DNA of 64,000 nt, from the NCBI RefSeq assembly GCF_013277515.1, contig NZ_VMNB01000004.1, positions 43,884-107,883 of the forward strand, written 5' to 3'. Position 1 is the first letter of the stretch, and every line of letters starts with the position of its first letter. The notes under the pieces are model-generated. The model did no database searches, had not been told where the DNA came from, and was given only the letters and a program-made list of their open reading frames with translations. Positions 56,751 to 64,000 of this stretch are shown in pieces. Source of the DNA: Streptococcus sp. k-402 (lineage in GTDB: Bacteria; Bacillota; Bacilli; Lactobacillales; Streptococcaceae). The position numbers were made by a program, and so were the translations under genes.

Positions 56751-56894
56751 AGAAAGGAGAAGGGTGGTCCGTATTTGCTGAACTGAATACGGGCTACGGA
56801 CGGTGCTAAAAAGATAGTTATTCCTAGAACTGATAGTTTTTCGTCATAACTCCTATTTTAGCTTTGTCCGCTTGACGCCCTTAATATCTTATAA
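56751..56894 (+). promoter_or_regulatory. Structured SD-to-ATG element before carB (E8)
   Basis: AGAAAGGAG at 56751-56759. Hairpin 1: GTATTT with GAATAC (56785-56790) and the same loop GCTGAACT as E3. Rod: GGGC (56791-56794) with GCCC (56877-56880); CGGAC (56797-56801) with GTCCG (56866-56870); GCTAAAA (56805-56811) with TTTTAGC (56856-56862); AGATA opposite TCCTA; GTTAT (56817-56821) with ATAAC (56846-56850). Alternative pairing GTCCGTA (56768-56774) with TACGGAC (56795-56801) would break both. Tail TTAATATCTTATAA abuts the carB ATG at 56895. Confidence 0.65.
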
Positions 56895-59800
56895 ATGCCT
56901 AAACGTACTGATATTCAAAAAATTATGGTGATTGGTTCTGGTCCGATTATTATTGGTCAGGCTGCTGAGTTTGACTATGCTGGGACCCAGGCTTGCTTGT
57001 CGTTGAAAGAGGAAGGTTATGAGGTTGTTTTGGTTAACTCAAATCCTGCAACCATCATGACGGACAAGGAAATTGCTGATAAGGTTTATATTGAACCGAT
57101 TACACTTGAGTTTGTGACGCGAATTCTTCGTAAGGAGCGTCCAGATGCCTTGCTTCCAACACTCGGTGGTCAGACAGGGCTCAATATGGCCATGGAATTG
57201 TCTAAAAATGGTATCCTTGAAGAGCTTGGTGTTGAGCTTCTGGGAACTAAATTATCTGCCATTGACCAAGCGGAGGACCGTGACCTCTTTAAACAATTGA
57301 TGGAAGAGCTCAACCAACCAATTCCAGAATCTGAAATTGTTAACACTGTCGAAGAAGCAGTTGTCTTTGCAGCAACAATTGGCTACCCAGTCATCGTCCG
57401 TCCAGCCTTTACCCTTGGTGGTACTGGTGGTGGTATGTGTGCCAACGAGGAAGAATTGCGTGAAATCGCTGAAAATGGTTTGAAATTGTCACCTGTTACC
57501 CAATGTTTGATTGAGCGTTCGATTGCTGGTTTCAAGGAAATCGAGTACGAAGTCATGCGCGATTCAGCTGACAATGCCCTCGTTGTTTGTAACATGGAAA
57601 ACTTTGACCCAGTTGGGATTCACACAGGGGATTCCATCGTATTCGCCCCTGCGCAAACCATGTCAGACTATGAAAACCAAATGCTACGCGACGCGAGCTT
57701 GAGCATCATTCGTGCCCTCAAGATTGAAGGTGGATGTAATGTTCAGCTGGCCCTTGATCCACATAGTTTTAAGTACTATGTCATCGAAGTAAACCCTCGT
57801 GTATCACGTTCATCAGCTCTTGCTTCTAAAGCGACAGGTTATCCAATTGCTAAGTTGGCTGCCAAGATTGCCGTCGGTTTGACTCTGGATGAGGTCATCA
57901 ACCCAGTTACAGGTTCAACCTATGCCATGTTTGAACCAGCCCTTGACTACGTTGTTGCCAAGATCCCACGTTTCCCATTTGACAAGTTTGAAAAAGGTGA
58001 GCGCCGTCTTGGGACACAGATGAAGGCGACTGGAGAAGTCATGGCGATTGGCCGTAACATCGAAGAATCTCTCCTTAAAGCTTGTCGTTCCCTTGAAATT
58101 GGGGTGCACCACAATGAAATGCCTGAACTTGCAGCAGTTTCTGATGATGCCTTGATTGAAAAAGTAGTCAAAGCCCAAGATGACCGCCTCTTCTACGTAT
58201 CAGAAGCCATTCGCCGTGGTTACACACCAGAGGAAATCGCTGAATTAACTAAGATTGATATCTTCTATCTGGATAAACTCTTGCATATCTTTGAAATTGA
58301 GCAGGAGTTGGGTGCCCATCCACAAGATCTTGAAGTTTTGAAAACTGCAAAATTGAATGGCTTTTCAGACCGTAAGGTTGCTGAGCTTTGGGAAACGACT
58401 GCAGACCAAGTTCGTCAGCTTCGTTTGGAAAACAAGATTGTTCCAGTTTATAAGATGGTAGATACTTGTGCGGCAGAATTTGACTCTGAAACACCATACT
58501 TCTATTCAACCTATGGATGGGAAAATGAATCTATCAAGTCTGATAAGGAATCCGTTCTAGTTCTAGGTTCTGGTCCAATCCGTATCGGTCAAGGGGTCGA
58601 GTTTGACTACGCAACGGTTCACTCAGTTAAGGCTATCCAGGCTGCTGGCTATGAAGCTATCATCATGAACTCAAATCCAGAAACCGTTTCAACAGATTTT
58701 TCTGTATCTGACAAGCTTTACTTTGAGCCATTGACATTCGAAGATGTTATGAATGTTATCGACTTGGAGCAACCAAAAGGTGTTATCGTTCAGTTCGGTG
58801 GTCAAACAGCCATCAACCTTGCGGAGCCATTGGCAAAAGCAGGTGTGACCATCCTTGGTACACAGGTTGCCGACCTAGACCGAGCTGAAGACCGTGACCT
58901 CTTTGAGCAAGCTCTTAAAGATTTGGATATTCCACAGCCACCAGGACAAACGGCTACCAATGAAGAAGAAGCAGTGCTTGCAGCTCGCAAGATTGGCTTC
59001 CCAGTCTTAGTTCGCCCATCTTATGTTTTAGGTGGACGTGCTATGGAAATCGTAGAAAATGAAGAAGATCTTCGTTCTTACATGCGTACAGCGGTTAAGG
59101 CTAGTCCAGACCACCCAGTTCTTGTTGACTCATACATCGTTGGGCAAGAGTGCGAAGTTGATGCCATTTCAGACGGGGAAAATGTTCTTATCCCTGGTAT
59201 CATGGAACATATCGAACGTGCTGGTGTCCACTCAGGTGACTCAATGGCCGTTTATCCACCACAAACTTTGTCGCAAAAGGTTCAGGAAACCATTGCAGAC
59301 TACACAAAACGCCTAGCAATTGGTCTTAACTGTCTTGGTATGATGAACATCCAGTTTGTTATCAAGGATGAAAAAGTCTACGTTATTGAAGTCAATCCAC
59401 GTGCCAGCCGTACGGTTCCATTCCTATCTAAGGTAACCAATATCCCTATGGCTCAAGTAGCAACCAAGCTCATTCTTGGTCAAAAACTTGAAGAAATTGG
59501 CTACCAAGATGGACTTTACCCTGAAAGCACCCGAGTTCATATCAAGGCACCTGTCTTCTCCTTTACCAAACTAGCTAAAGTAGACAGCTTACTTGGTCCT
59601 GAAATGAAGTCGACAGGGGAAGTTATGGGTTCTGATGCGACTTTGGAAAAAGCTCTCTATAAGGCCTTTGAAGCTTCTTACTTACACTTACCAACTTTTG
59701 GTAACGTTGTATTTACCATCGCTGATGATGCCAAAGAAGAAGCCTTGGACTTAGCTCGTCGTTTCCAAAATATTGGCTATGGAATCCTCGCTACAGAAGG

Positions 59801-60071
59801 GACAGCAGCCTTCTTTGCCAGTCATGGATTGCAAGCTCAACCAGTTGGTAAGATAGGTGATGACGATAAGGATATCCCAAACTTTGTTCGCAAAGGAAGA
59901 ATCCAAGCTATCATTAATACAGTTGGAACAAAACGAACTGCTGATGAAGATGGAGAGCAAATCCGCCGTTCAGCTATTGAACACGGGGTGCCCCTCTTCA
60001 CAGCCCTAGATACAGCTAACGCTATGCTTAAAGTATTGGAAAGCCGTAGTTTTGTCACAGAAGCAATCTAG
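56895..60071 (+). CDS. carB: Carbamoyl-phosphate synthase large subunit
   Basis: 1058-aa enzyme with two ATP-grasp halves. Repeated GSGPI(I/R)IGQ...EFDY nucleotide segments start each half (near 13 and 557), both with GQT motifs ([16 protein letters not shown]). The C-terminal MGS-like domain (about 930-1058) is the allosteric site. Length is standard. No SD lies next to the ATG; element E8 fills the gap. Provides carbamoyl phosphate for PyrB and arginine synthesis. Confidence 0.96.
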   Translation: MPKRTDIQKIMVIGSGPIIIGQAAEFDYAGTQACLSLKEEGYEVVLVNSNPATIMTDKEIADKVYIEPITLEFVTRILRKERPDALLPTLGGQTGLNMAMELSKNGILEELGVELLGTKLSAIDQAEDRDLFKQLMEELNQPIPESEIVNTVEEAVVFAATIGYPVIVRPAFTLGGTGGGMCANEEELREIAENGLKLSPVTQCLIERSIAGFKEIEYEVMRDSADNALVVCNMENFDPVGIHTGDSIVFAPAQTMSDYENQMLRDASLSIIRALKIEGGCNVQLALDPHSFKYYVIEVNPRVSRSSALASKATGYPIAKLAAKIAVGLTLDEVINPVTGSTYAMFEPALDYVVAKIPRFPFDKFEKGERRLGTQMKATGEVMAIGRNIEESLLKACRSLEIGVHHNEMPELAAVSDDALIEKVVKAQDDRLFYVSEAIRRGYTPEEIAELTKIDIFYLDKLLHIFEIEQELGAHPQDLEVLKTAKLNGFSDRKVAELWETTADQVRQLRLENKIVPVYKMVDTCAAEFDSETPYFYSTYGWENESIKSDKESVLVLGSGPIRIGQGVEFDYATVHSVKAIQAAGYEAIIMNSNPETVSTDFSVSDKLYFEPLTFEDVMNVIDLEQPKGVIVQFGGQTAINLAEPLAKAGVTILGTQVADLDRAEDRDLFEQALKDLDIPQPPGQTATNEEEAVLAARKIGFPVLVRPSYVLGGRAMEIVENEEDLRSYMRTAVKASPDHPVLVDSYIVGQECEVDAISDGENVLIPGIMEHIERAGVHSGDSMAVYPPQTLSQKVQETIADYTKRLAIGLNCLGMMNIQFVIKDEKVYVIEVNPRASRTVPFLSKVTNIPMAQVATKLILGQKLEEIGYQDGLYPESTRVHIKAPVFSFTKLAKVDSLLGPEMKSTGEVMGSDATLEKALYKAFEASYLHLPTFGNVVFTIADDAKEEALDLARRFQNIGYGILATEGTAAFFASHGLQAQPVGKIGDDDKDIPNFVRKGRIQAIINTVGTKRTADEDGEQIRRSAIEHGVPLFTALDTANAMLKVLESRSFVTEAI

Positions 60072-60094
60072 TTTAGAAAAGTTTTTCACAGTTT

Positions 60095-60124
60095 AAAAGC
60101 CAGCGTCAGAAAACGCTGGCTTTT
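60095..60124 (+). terminator. carB terminator
   Basis: AAAAGCCAGCGT pairs with ACGCTGGCTTTT around CAGAAA. Confidence 0.9.
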
Positions 60125-60358
60125 GCGACATTAGTGCAGGCTATTCAACTATCAGTTCTTCACTCAAGGATGATTATGAATTGTGATACGATAAGAATAA
60201 ATTGAGAATGGCTTATGATGTTAATCGTTCTCCTTTTTTGTAATTCTAGCATATCAGAGTCAATATATATTTGTATGGTATTTCCTTTTGCAAAAATGGC
60301 TATTTCAGGTTAAAAAAACGACATTTCAGATTTTCTGTTCCAGAAATAGCTATCGCTA

Positions 60359-60367
60359 TGATATAAT
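60359..60367 (+). promoter_or_regulatory. Extended -10 promoter predicting a leaderless ribF mRNA
   Basis: TGA-TATAAT (TATAAT at 60362-60367) ends 6 nt before the ribF ATG at 60374. No SD. Confidence 0.65.
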
Positions 60368-60373
60368 TATTTT

Positions 60374-61291
60374 ATGATTATTACTATTCCTATAAAAAAC
60401 CAAAAAGATATTGGCACACCATCTGATTCAGTCGTTGTTCTCGGCTATTTTGATGGCATACATAAGGGGCATCAAGAATTATTTCGTGTTGCCAACAAGG
60501 CTGCGAGAAAAGATTTATTACCTATCGTCGTTATGACCTTTAATGAATCTCCAAAGATTGCTTTAGAGCCTTATCATCCTGATCTGTTTTTACATATTTT
60601 AAATCCTGCTGAACGTGAGAGGAAATTAAAGCGCGAAGGTGTAGAAGAATTATATCTCCTTGATTTTAGTAGTCAATTCGCTAGTCTCACGGCAGAAGAA
60701 TTTTTTGCAACTTATATCAAGGCTATGAATGCCAAAATTATTGTTGCAGGTTTTGATTATACATTTGGTTCTGACCAAAAAAAGGCAGAAGATTTAAAGG
60801 ATTACTTTGATGGAGAAGTTATCATTGTTCCACCTGTAGAAGATGAGAAAGGAAAGATTAGTTCAACTCGTATCCGTCAAGCTATTTTAGATGGAAATGT
60901 GAAAGAAGCAGGAGAACTTTTGGGGGCACCGCTTCCATCAAGAGGGATGGTGGTTCATGGTAATGCTCGTGGTCGTACGATTGGTTATCCAACAGCTAAT
61001 TTGGTGCTTTTAGATCGTACTTATATGCCAGCAGATGGCGTTTATGTCGTTGATGTTGAGATTCAAAGGCAGAAGTATCGTGCTATGGCTAGTGTCGGGA
61101 AAAATGTGACTTTTGATGGAGAAGAAGCACGTTTTGAAGTCAATATTTTTGATTTTAATCAAGATATTTATGGGGAAACCGTCATGGTTTATTGGCATGA
61201 TCGCATTCGAGATATGACCAAATTTGACTCAGTTGATCAATTAGTGGATCAGTTAAAGGCTGATGAAGAAGTAGCTCGGAATTGGTCTTAA
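60374..61291 (+). CDS. ribF: Bifunctional riboflavin kinase / FAD synthetase
   Basis: 305-aa enzyme making FMN then FAD. N-terminal adenylyltransferase motif GYFDGIHKGH (24-33) and SSTRIRQ; C-terminal flavokinase motif GRTIGYPTANL from residue 200. No SD; the ATG is placed at the predicted transcription start. Convergent with the YitT-family gene. Confidence 0.93.
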   Translation: MIITIPIKNQKDIGTPSDSVVVLGYFDGIHKGHQELFRVANKAARKDLLPIVVMTFNESPKIALEPYHPDLFLHILNPAERERKLKREGVEELYLLDFSSQFASLTAEEFFATYIKAMNAKIIVAGFDYTFGSDQKKAEDLKDYFDGEVIIVPPVEDEKGKISSTRIRQAILDGNVKEAGELLGAPLPSRGMVVHGNARGRTIGYPTANLVLLDRTYMPADGVYVVDVEIQRQKYRAMASVGKNVTFDGEEARFEVNIFDFNQDIYGETVMVYWHDRIRDMTKFDSVDQLVDQLKADEEVARNWS

Positions 61292-61304
61292 GAGCTTGAG
61301 TAAA

Positions 61305-61382
61305 CAAAAAAGAGGTTGTTTGTAACCCAAAAGATAGATGATTCAGTCTAACTTTTGAGGTCACGACATTACCTCTTTTTAT
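61305..61382. terminator. Bidirectional terminator ribF / YitT-family gene
   Basis: AAAAAGAGGT and ACCTCTTTTT flank an inner AAAAG/CTTTT hairpin. Confidence 0.65.
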
Positions 61383-62227
61383 TCTTTTTCAAAGGTAAAT
61401 CCTTCTCCAAGGATTTCGTGGGCTTCTGTAATGGTTATAAAGGCTTGCGGATCGATTCGATGAATCATTTCCTTCATTTTCACAATCTCATTTCTGCCGA
61501 CAATACAGTAGATAATCTTCAAATCTTTTTGACTATAGTAGCCTTGACCGGAAATAAAAGTAACACCTCTTCCTAGGTCATCATTGATCGCCTTAGCAAG
61601 TTGGTCAGGACGTTTTGTGATAATCATAAAGCCTTTACCAGCATAGCCACCTTCTCCAATCAAATCAATGACACGCGAAACGATAAAATCAAATAAGAGT
61701 GTGTAGGAAACCAATCTCAAATCCTTGAAGATAAGGAGAATGAGCATGAGAATACAAAAATCTAAGATAAAAAGTAGTTTCCCCATTGATATATGAGTGT
61801 ATTTGTTGAGAATACGAGCTAGAATATCAGTTCCGCCAGTTGTACCTCCAGCATTAAAAATAATTCCAAGGCCAATTCCCAATAGGATTCCTGCTATAAG
61901 GGCTGTGATTAGTAAATCACCTTGAAGATCAATATGAAGGGGAATACGCTCAAAAAAAGCCAACCAAGCTGACAAAGCTAAGGTTCCAAGCAGACTAGAA
62001 TAGAGAGATTTTGCTCCAAATATTTTCCAAGCTAGGATGAAAAGGGGAATGTTAATCAGCAAGTTCATGAGCGAAACAGGGATTTTAAAAAGATAAAAGG
62101 TGATGAGGGTAATACCTGTCGCCCCTCCTTCAAAGAGATGATGAGGAACTACAAAATAAGTCAGGCCAAAAGCATAAATAGCAGCACCTAGTAAAATGGT
62201 AAAAATGGGGTAAATTTTTTTAATCAT
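61379..62227 (-). CDS. YitT-family membrane protein (DUF161 plus DUF2179)
   Basis: 282-aa protein with five or six membrane segments in the first 190 residues (AFGLTYFVVPHHLFEGGATGI and GGTTGGTDILA are family landmarks) and a C-terminal soluble domain of the DUF2179 type. Function in streptococci is unknown. SD AGAGGTG. Divergent from the degV gene across a 141-nt region with facing promoters. Confidence 0.85.
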   Translation of the reverse strand: MIKKIYPIFTILLGAAIYAFGLTYFVVPHHLFEGGATGITLITFYLFKIPVSLMNLLINIPLFILAWKIFGAKSLYSSLLGTLALSAWLAFFERIPLHIDLQGDLLITALIAGILLGIGLGIIFNAGGTTGGTDILARILNKYTHISMGKLLFILDFCILMLILLIFKDLRLVSYTLLFDFIVSRVIDLIGEGGYAGKGFMIITKRPDQLAKAINDDLGRGVTFISGQGYYSQKDLKIIYCIVGRNEIVKMKEMIHRIDPQAFITITEAHEILGEGFTFEKE

Positions 62228-62252
62228 AGGACACCTCTTTTCTTATAAGTTG

Positions 62253-62330
62253 ATTATATCAAATTTTTACGGAAAATTTGAGTGACTCCATTAGGATTTT
62301 TAATCTTTTTTTGATATAATTAAAAGTAAG
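62253..62330. promoter_or_regulatory. Divergent promoters, YitT-family gene and degV
   Basis: Minus strand TATAAT at 62253-62258 for the YitT-family gene; plus strand TTGATATAAT (TATAAT at 62325-62330) for degV. Confidence 0.55.
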
Positions 62331-62368
62331 AAAACCAATCTGAATCCTAAAATAGAAAGATTGATACT

Positions 62369-63208
62369 ATGACAAAAATTAAGATTGTAACCGATTCATC
62401 TGTTACTATTGAACCAGAACTAGTAAAGCAATTAGATATTACAATTGTTCCACTATCTGTAATGATTGATAATGTTGTTTATTCTGATGCTGATTTGAAA
62501 GAAGAAGGTAAATTTCTTCACTTGATGCAAGAAGCTAAGAATCTTCCAAAAACAAGCCAGCCGCCTGTAGGTGTCTTCGCTGAAGTTTTTGAAGACTTAT
62601 GCAAGGATGGTAGCCAGATTCTTGCTATTCATATGTCCCATGCTCTTTCAGGGACTGTAGAAGCAGCACGCCAAGGTGCTAGTTTATCTACTGCCGATGT
62701 GACAGTTATCGATAGTTCCTTCACTGACCAAGCCTTGAAATTCCAAGTTGTCGAAGCTGCTAAATTAGCACAAGAAGGCAAAGACATGGAGACAATTTTA
62801 TCTCATGTAGAAGAGGTTAAAAACAACACAGAACTTTATATTGGCGTTTCAACTTTGGAAAATCTTGTCAAAGGTGGACGAATTGGCCGTGTAACTGGAT
62901 TGTTGAGCTCACTTCTCAATATCCGTGTTGTCATGCAAATGAAAGACCATGAATTGCAGCCAATGGTTAAAGGTCGTGGTGCTAAAACTTTTAAAAAATG
63001 GTTGGATGAGTTGATAACATCACTCGCTGAACGTTCTGTAGCAGAGATTGGAATTTCATATTCTGGTAGTGATGATTGGGCAAAAGAGATGAAAGAAAGC
63101 TTACAAGCTTATGTTGAAAAGCCAATTTCTGTTTTGGAAACGGGTTCCATTATTCAAACTCACACGGGTGAGAACGCTTGGGCTATTTTGGTACGTTACC
63201 ACTCCTAA
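62369..63208 (+). CDS. DegV-family fatty-acid-binding protein (FakB-like)
   Basis: 279-aa soluble protein with the DegV fold. [14 protein letters not shown] at the N-terminus, TSQPPVG, SGTVEAA and the C-terminal HTGENAWAI are the conserved ligand-pocket motifs. DegV proteins bind fatty acids and, as FakB, present them to the FakA kinase; which acid this one takes is not readable. Weak SD AGAAAGA. Confidence 0.88.
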   Translation: MTKIKIVTDSSVTIEPELVKQLDITIVPLSVMIDNVVYSDADLKEEGKFLHLMQEAKNLPKTSQPPVGVFAEVFEDLCKDGSQILAIHMSHALSGTVEAARQGASLSTADVTVIDSSFTDQALKFQVVEAAKLAQEGKDMETILSHVEEVKNNTELYIGVSTLENLVKGGRIGRVTGLLSSLLNIRVVMQMKDHELQPMVKGRGAKTFKKWLDELITSLAERSVAEIGISYSGSDDWAKEMKESLQAYVEKPISVLETGSIIQTHTGENAWAILVRYHS

Positions 63209-63245
63209 AAAAATAAAGAAAATGGGAAGAAATAGCGTTTTTAAC

Positions 63246-63274
63246 TTGACCTAAAAGGGATTTTAGGATATGAT
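63246..63274 (+). promoter_or_regulatory. hup promoter with palindromic spacer
   Basis: TTGACC (63246-63251), 17-nt spacer, TATGAT (63269-63274). CCTAAAA (63250-63256) and TTTTAGG (63261-63267) form a perfect inverted repeat across the spacer, in operator position. Confidence 0.65.
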
Positions 63275-63314
63275 TATATTTGTTAATTAGAAATTATTTG
63301 GAGGAATCGTTAAC

Positions 63315-63590
63315 ATGGCAAACAAACAAGATTTGATCGCTAAAGTAGCAGAAGCTACAGAATTGACTAAGAAAGACTCAGCAGCAGCAGTTGAAGCTGT
63401 ATTTGCAGCGGTAGCTGACTATCTTGCAGCTGGTGAAAAAGTTCAATTGATCGGTTTTGGTAACTTTGAAGTTCGTGAGCGTGCAGAACGTAAAGGTCGC
63501 AACCCACAAACTGGTAAAGAAATGACAATTGCAGCTTCTAAAGTTCCAGCATTCAAAGCTGGTAAAGCTCTTAAAGACGCTGTTAAATAA
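63315..63590 (+). CDS. hup: DNA-binding protein HU
   Basis: 91-aa histone-like protein. The DNA-binding arm [14 protein letters not shown] and the [13 protein letters not shown] stretch are typical HU. SD TTGGAGGAA. Expected to be abundant and essential; streptococci usually have this as their only HU. Ends at a strong terminator. Confidence 0.96.
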   Translation: MANKQDLIAKVAEATELTKKDSAAAVEAVFAAVADYLAAGEKVQLIGFGNFEVRERAERKGRNPQTGKEMTIAASKVPAFKAGKALKDAVK

Positions 63591-63600
63591 TCAGCCTTTA

Positions 63601-63647
63601 AAAAGCCTATTGTATCAAGCTTTCTAGCTTGGGCAGTAGGCTTTTTT
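63601..63647 (+). terminator. hup terminator
   Basis: AAAAGCCTA (63601-63609) pairs with TAGGCTTTT (63637-63645), then more T; inner AAGC/GCTT stem. Confidence 0.9.
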
Positions 63648-63736
63648 GTGTATAGGGAGCAAAACACTATTTTTTCACTTGTTTTAGGATGATGTCAACC
63701 AGCATTTTCGTTATTTTCTAATAGTGCTGAGTTTTT

Positions 63737-63889
63737 ATACTCTTCGAAAATCTCTTCAAACCACGTCAGCGTCTCCTTGCCGTAGGTATATGATACTGAC
63801 TCTGTCAGTTCTATCCACAACCTCAAAACAGTGTTTTGAGCAACCTGCGGCTAAGCTTCCTAGCTTTCTATTTGATTTTCATTGAGTAT
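63737..63889 (-). repeat. BOX element (boxA-boxB-boxC), minus orientation
   Basis: Read on the minus strand it begins TACTCAATGAAAATCAAAT, contains CTAGGAAGCTTAGCCGCAGG and CTCAAAACACTGTTTTGAGG (both at the length limit) and ends GAAGAGATTTTCGAAGAGTA. This is the pneumococcal BOX repeat with one boxB unit. It lies between hup and the next gene. Confidence 0.85.
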
Positions 63890-63893
63890 CAGT

Positions 63894-63920
63894 CCTCTTT
63901 CCCTTGGGAAGAGGCTTTTT
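63894..63920 (+). terminator. Terminator-like hairpin after the BOX
   Basis: CCTCTTTCCC pairs with GGGAAGAGG (one bulged base), followed by CTTTTT. Confidence 0.7.
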
Positions 63921-63952
63921 AATACTAGGAAAAGGACAGTTAGAATCTTCTG

Positions 63953-63967
63953 TGTTATACTAGAGAT
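63953..63967 (+). promoter_or_regulatory. Extended -10 promoter predicting a leaderless mRNA
   Basis: TGT-TATACT (63956-63961) ends 6 nt before the ATG at 63968. Confidence 0.55.
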
Positions 63968-64000
63968 ATGTTAGATTTGAAAGAATACGGTATTGTCATG
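63968..64000 (+). CDS. Start of a gene cut by the window edge (possibly mutY)
   Basis: The first 11 codons read MLDLKEYGIVM. From memory this matches the N-terminus of streptococcal A/G-specific adenine glycosylase MutY, but eleven residues cannot prove it. The ATG is at a predicted transcription start with no SD. Confidence 0.4.
   Translation, partial: MLDLKEYGIVM

Larger units (their letters stand above)
60072..60373 (+). other. Intergenic region between carB and ribF
   Basis: Carries the carB terminator at the left, a weak second terminator-like hairpin (GAGAA at 60204 with TTCTC at 60228, then CTTTTTT) and the ribF promoter at the right. No other gene or structure is supported. Confidence 0.5.

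Noticed and set aside
56447..56894. Second PyrR attenuator before carB
   Set aside because: No PyrR-binding loop consensus and no terminator; the structures match the E-family instead.

Overview
The window reads as one contig from a low-GC Gram-positive coccus of the Streptococcus mitis group, i.e. S. pneumoniae or a close commensal relative (S. mitis, S. pseudopneumoniae, S. oralis). Reasons: near-pneumococcal versions of CiaRH, ParE/ParC, the SUF operon, PepN, a histidine-triad (Pht) protein and the pyr genes; a pneumococcal BOX repeat at both edges; IS200- and IS630-type remnants; extended -10 promoters throughout. ParC carries D91 and the block order looks mosaic compared with my memory of S. 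pneumoniae maps, which leans towards a commensal relative. This is inference, not a database match.

Layout. 0-5.7 kb: tail of a BOX element, a large secreted lipase-like protein with two lectin-like F5/8-C domains, a broken punA remnant, a ClC-type channel and deoD. 5.7-8.1 kb: convergent flaR-like, rpsT and coaA, then a small membrane-protein gene with a frameshift on a slippery A-run. 8.3-16.1 kb: nucleoside salvage and uptake (methyltransferase, pdp, deoC, cdd, nucleoside-binding lipoprotein, ABC ATPase, two permeases). 16.1-23.2 kb: plsY, then parE and parC separated by an ANT(6)-like nucleotidyltransferase and a RelA/SpoT-domain protein. 23.3-30.7 kb: ilvE, a peptide-binding lipoprotein, two tRNAs, rpsA, a GAF-domain sulfoxide reductase, dnaX. 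30.9-36.1 kb: sufCDSUB. 36.3-37.2 kb: decayed IS630 element. 37.3-40.8 kb: six tightly packed accessory genes (Tad2-like, SDR, Nudix, GNAT, orphan PEP-enzyme barrel, ASCH). 40.9-45.6 kb: pepN and ciaRH. 45.6-49.8 kb: IS200 remnant and a zinc-regulated Pht protein with seven histidine triads. 50.2-53.6 kb: ABC-F protein, small hypothetical gene, yceD, nth. 53.7-60.1 kb: pyrR-pyrB-carA-carB behind a PyrR attenuator. 60.4-64 kb: ribF, a YitT-family protein, degV, hup, a BOX element and the first codons of another gene.

The most unusual signal is a family of structured RNA-like elements (at least seven copies, about 55-150 nt) at 2964-3020, 4669-4948, 20349-20737 and 56464-56894. Each begins just after a Shine-Dalgarno-like GAAAGGA(G) and, when complete, ends in a short A/T-rich tail directly abutting an ATG. 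deoD, parC, carB and the punA remnant have no other ribosome-binding site. The stems differ in sequence but keep complementarity between copies, while an internal loop (AGATA opposite TCCTA), a 3' bulge and the tail are conserved. The genes served have nothing metabolic in common, so a simple metabolite riboswitch is unlikely; a mobile or repeated fold that bridges the SD and the start codon fits better.

A second window-wide pattern is five genes (8299, 28345, 30525, 60374, 63968) whose ATG lies exactly 6 nt after an extended -10 box, predicting leaderless mRNAs.
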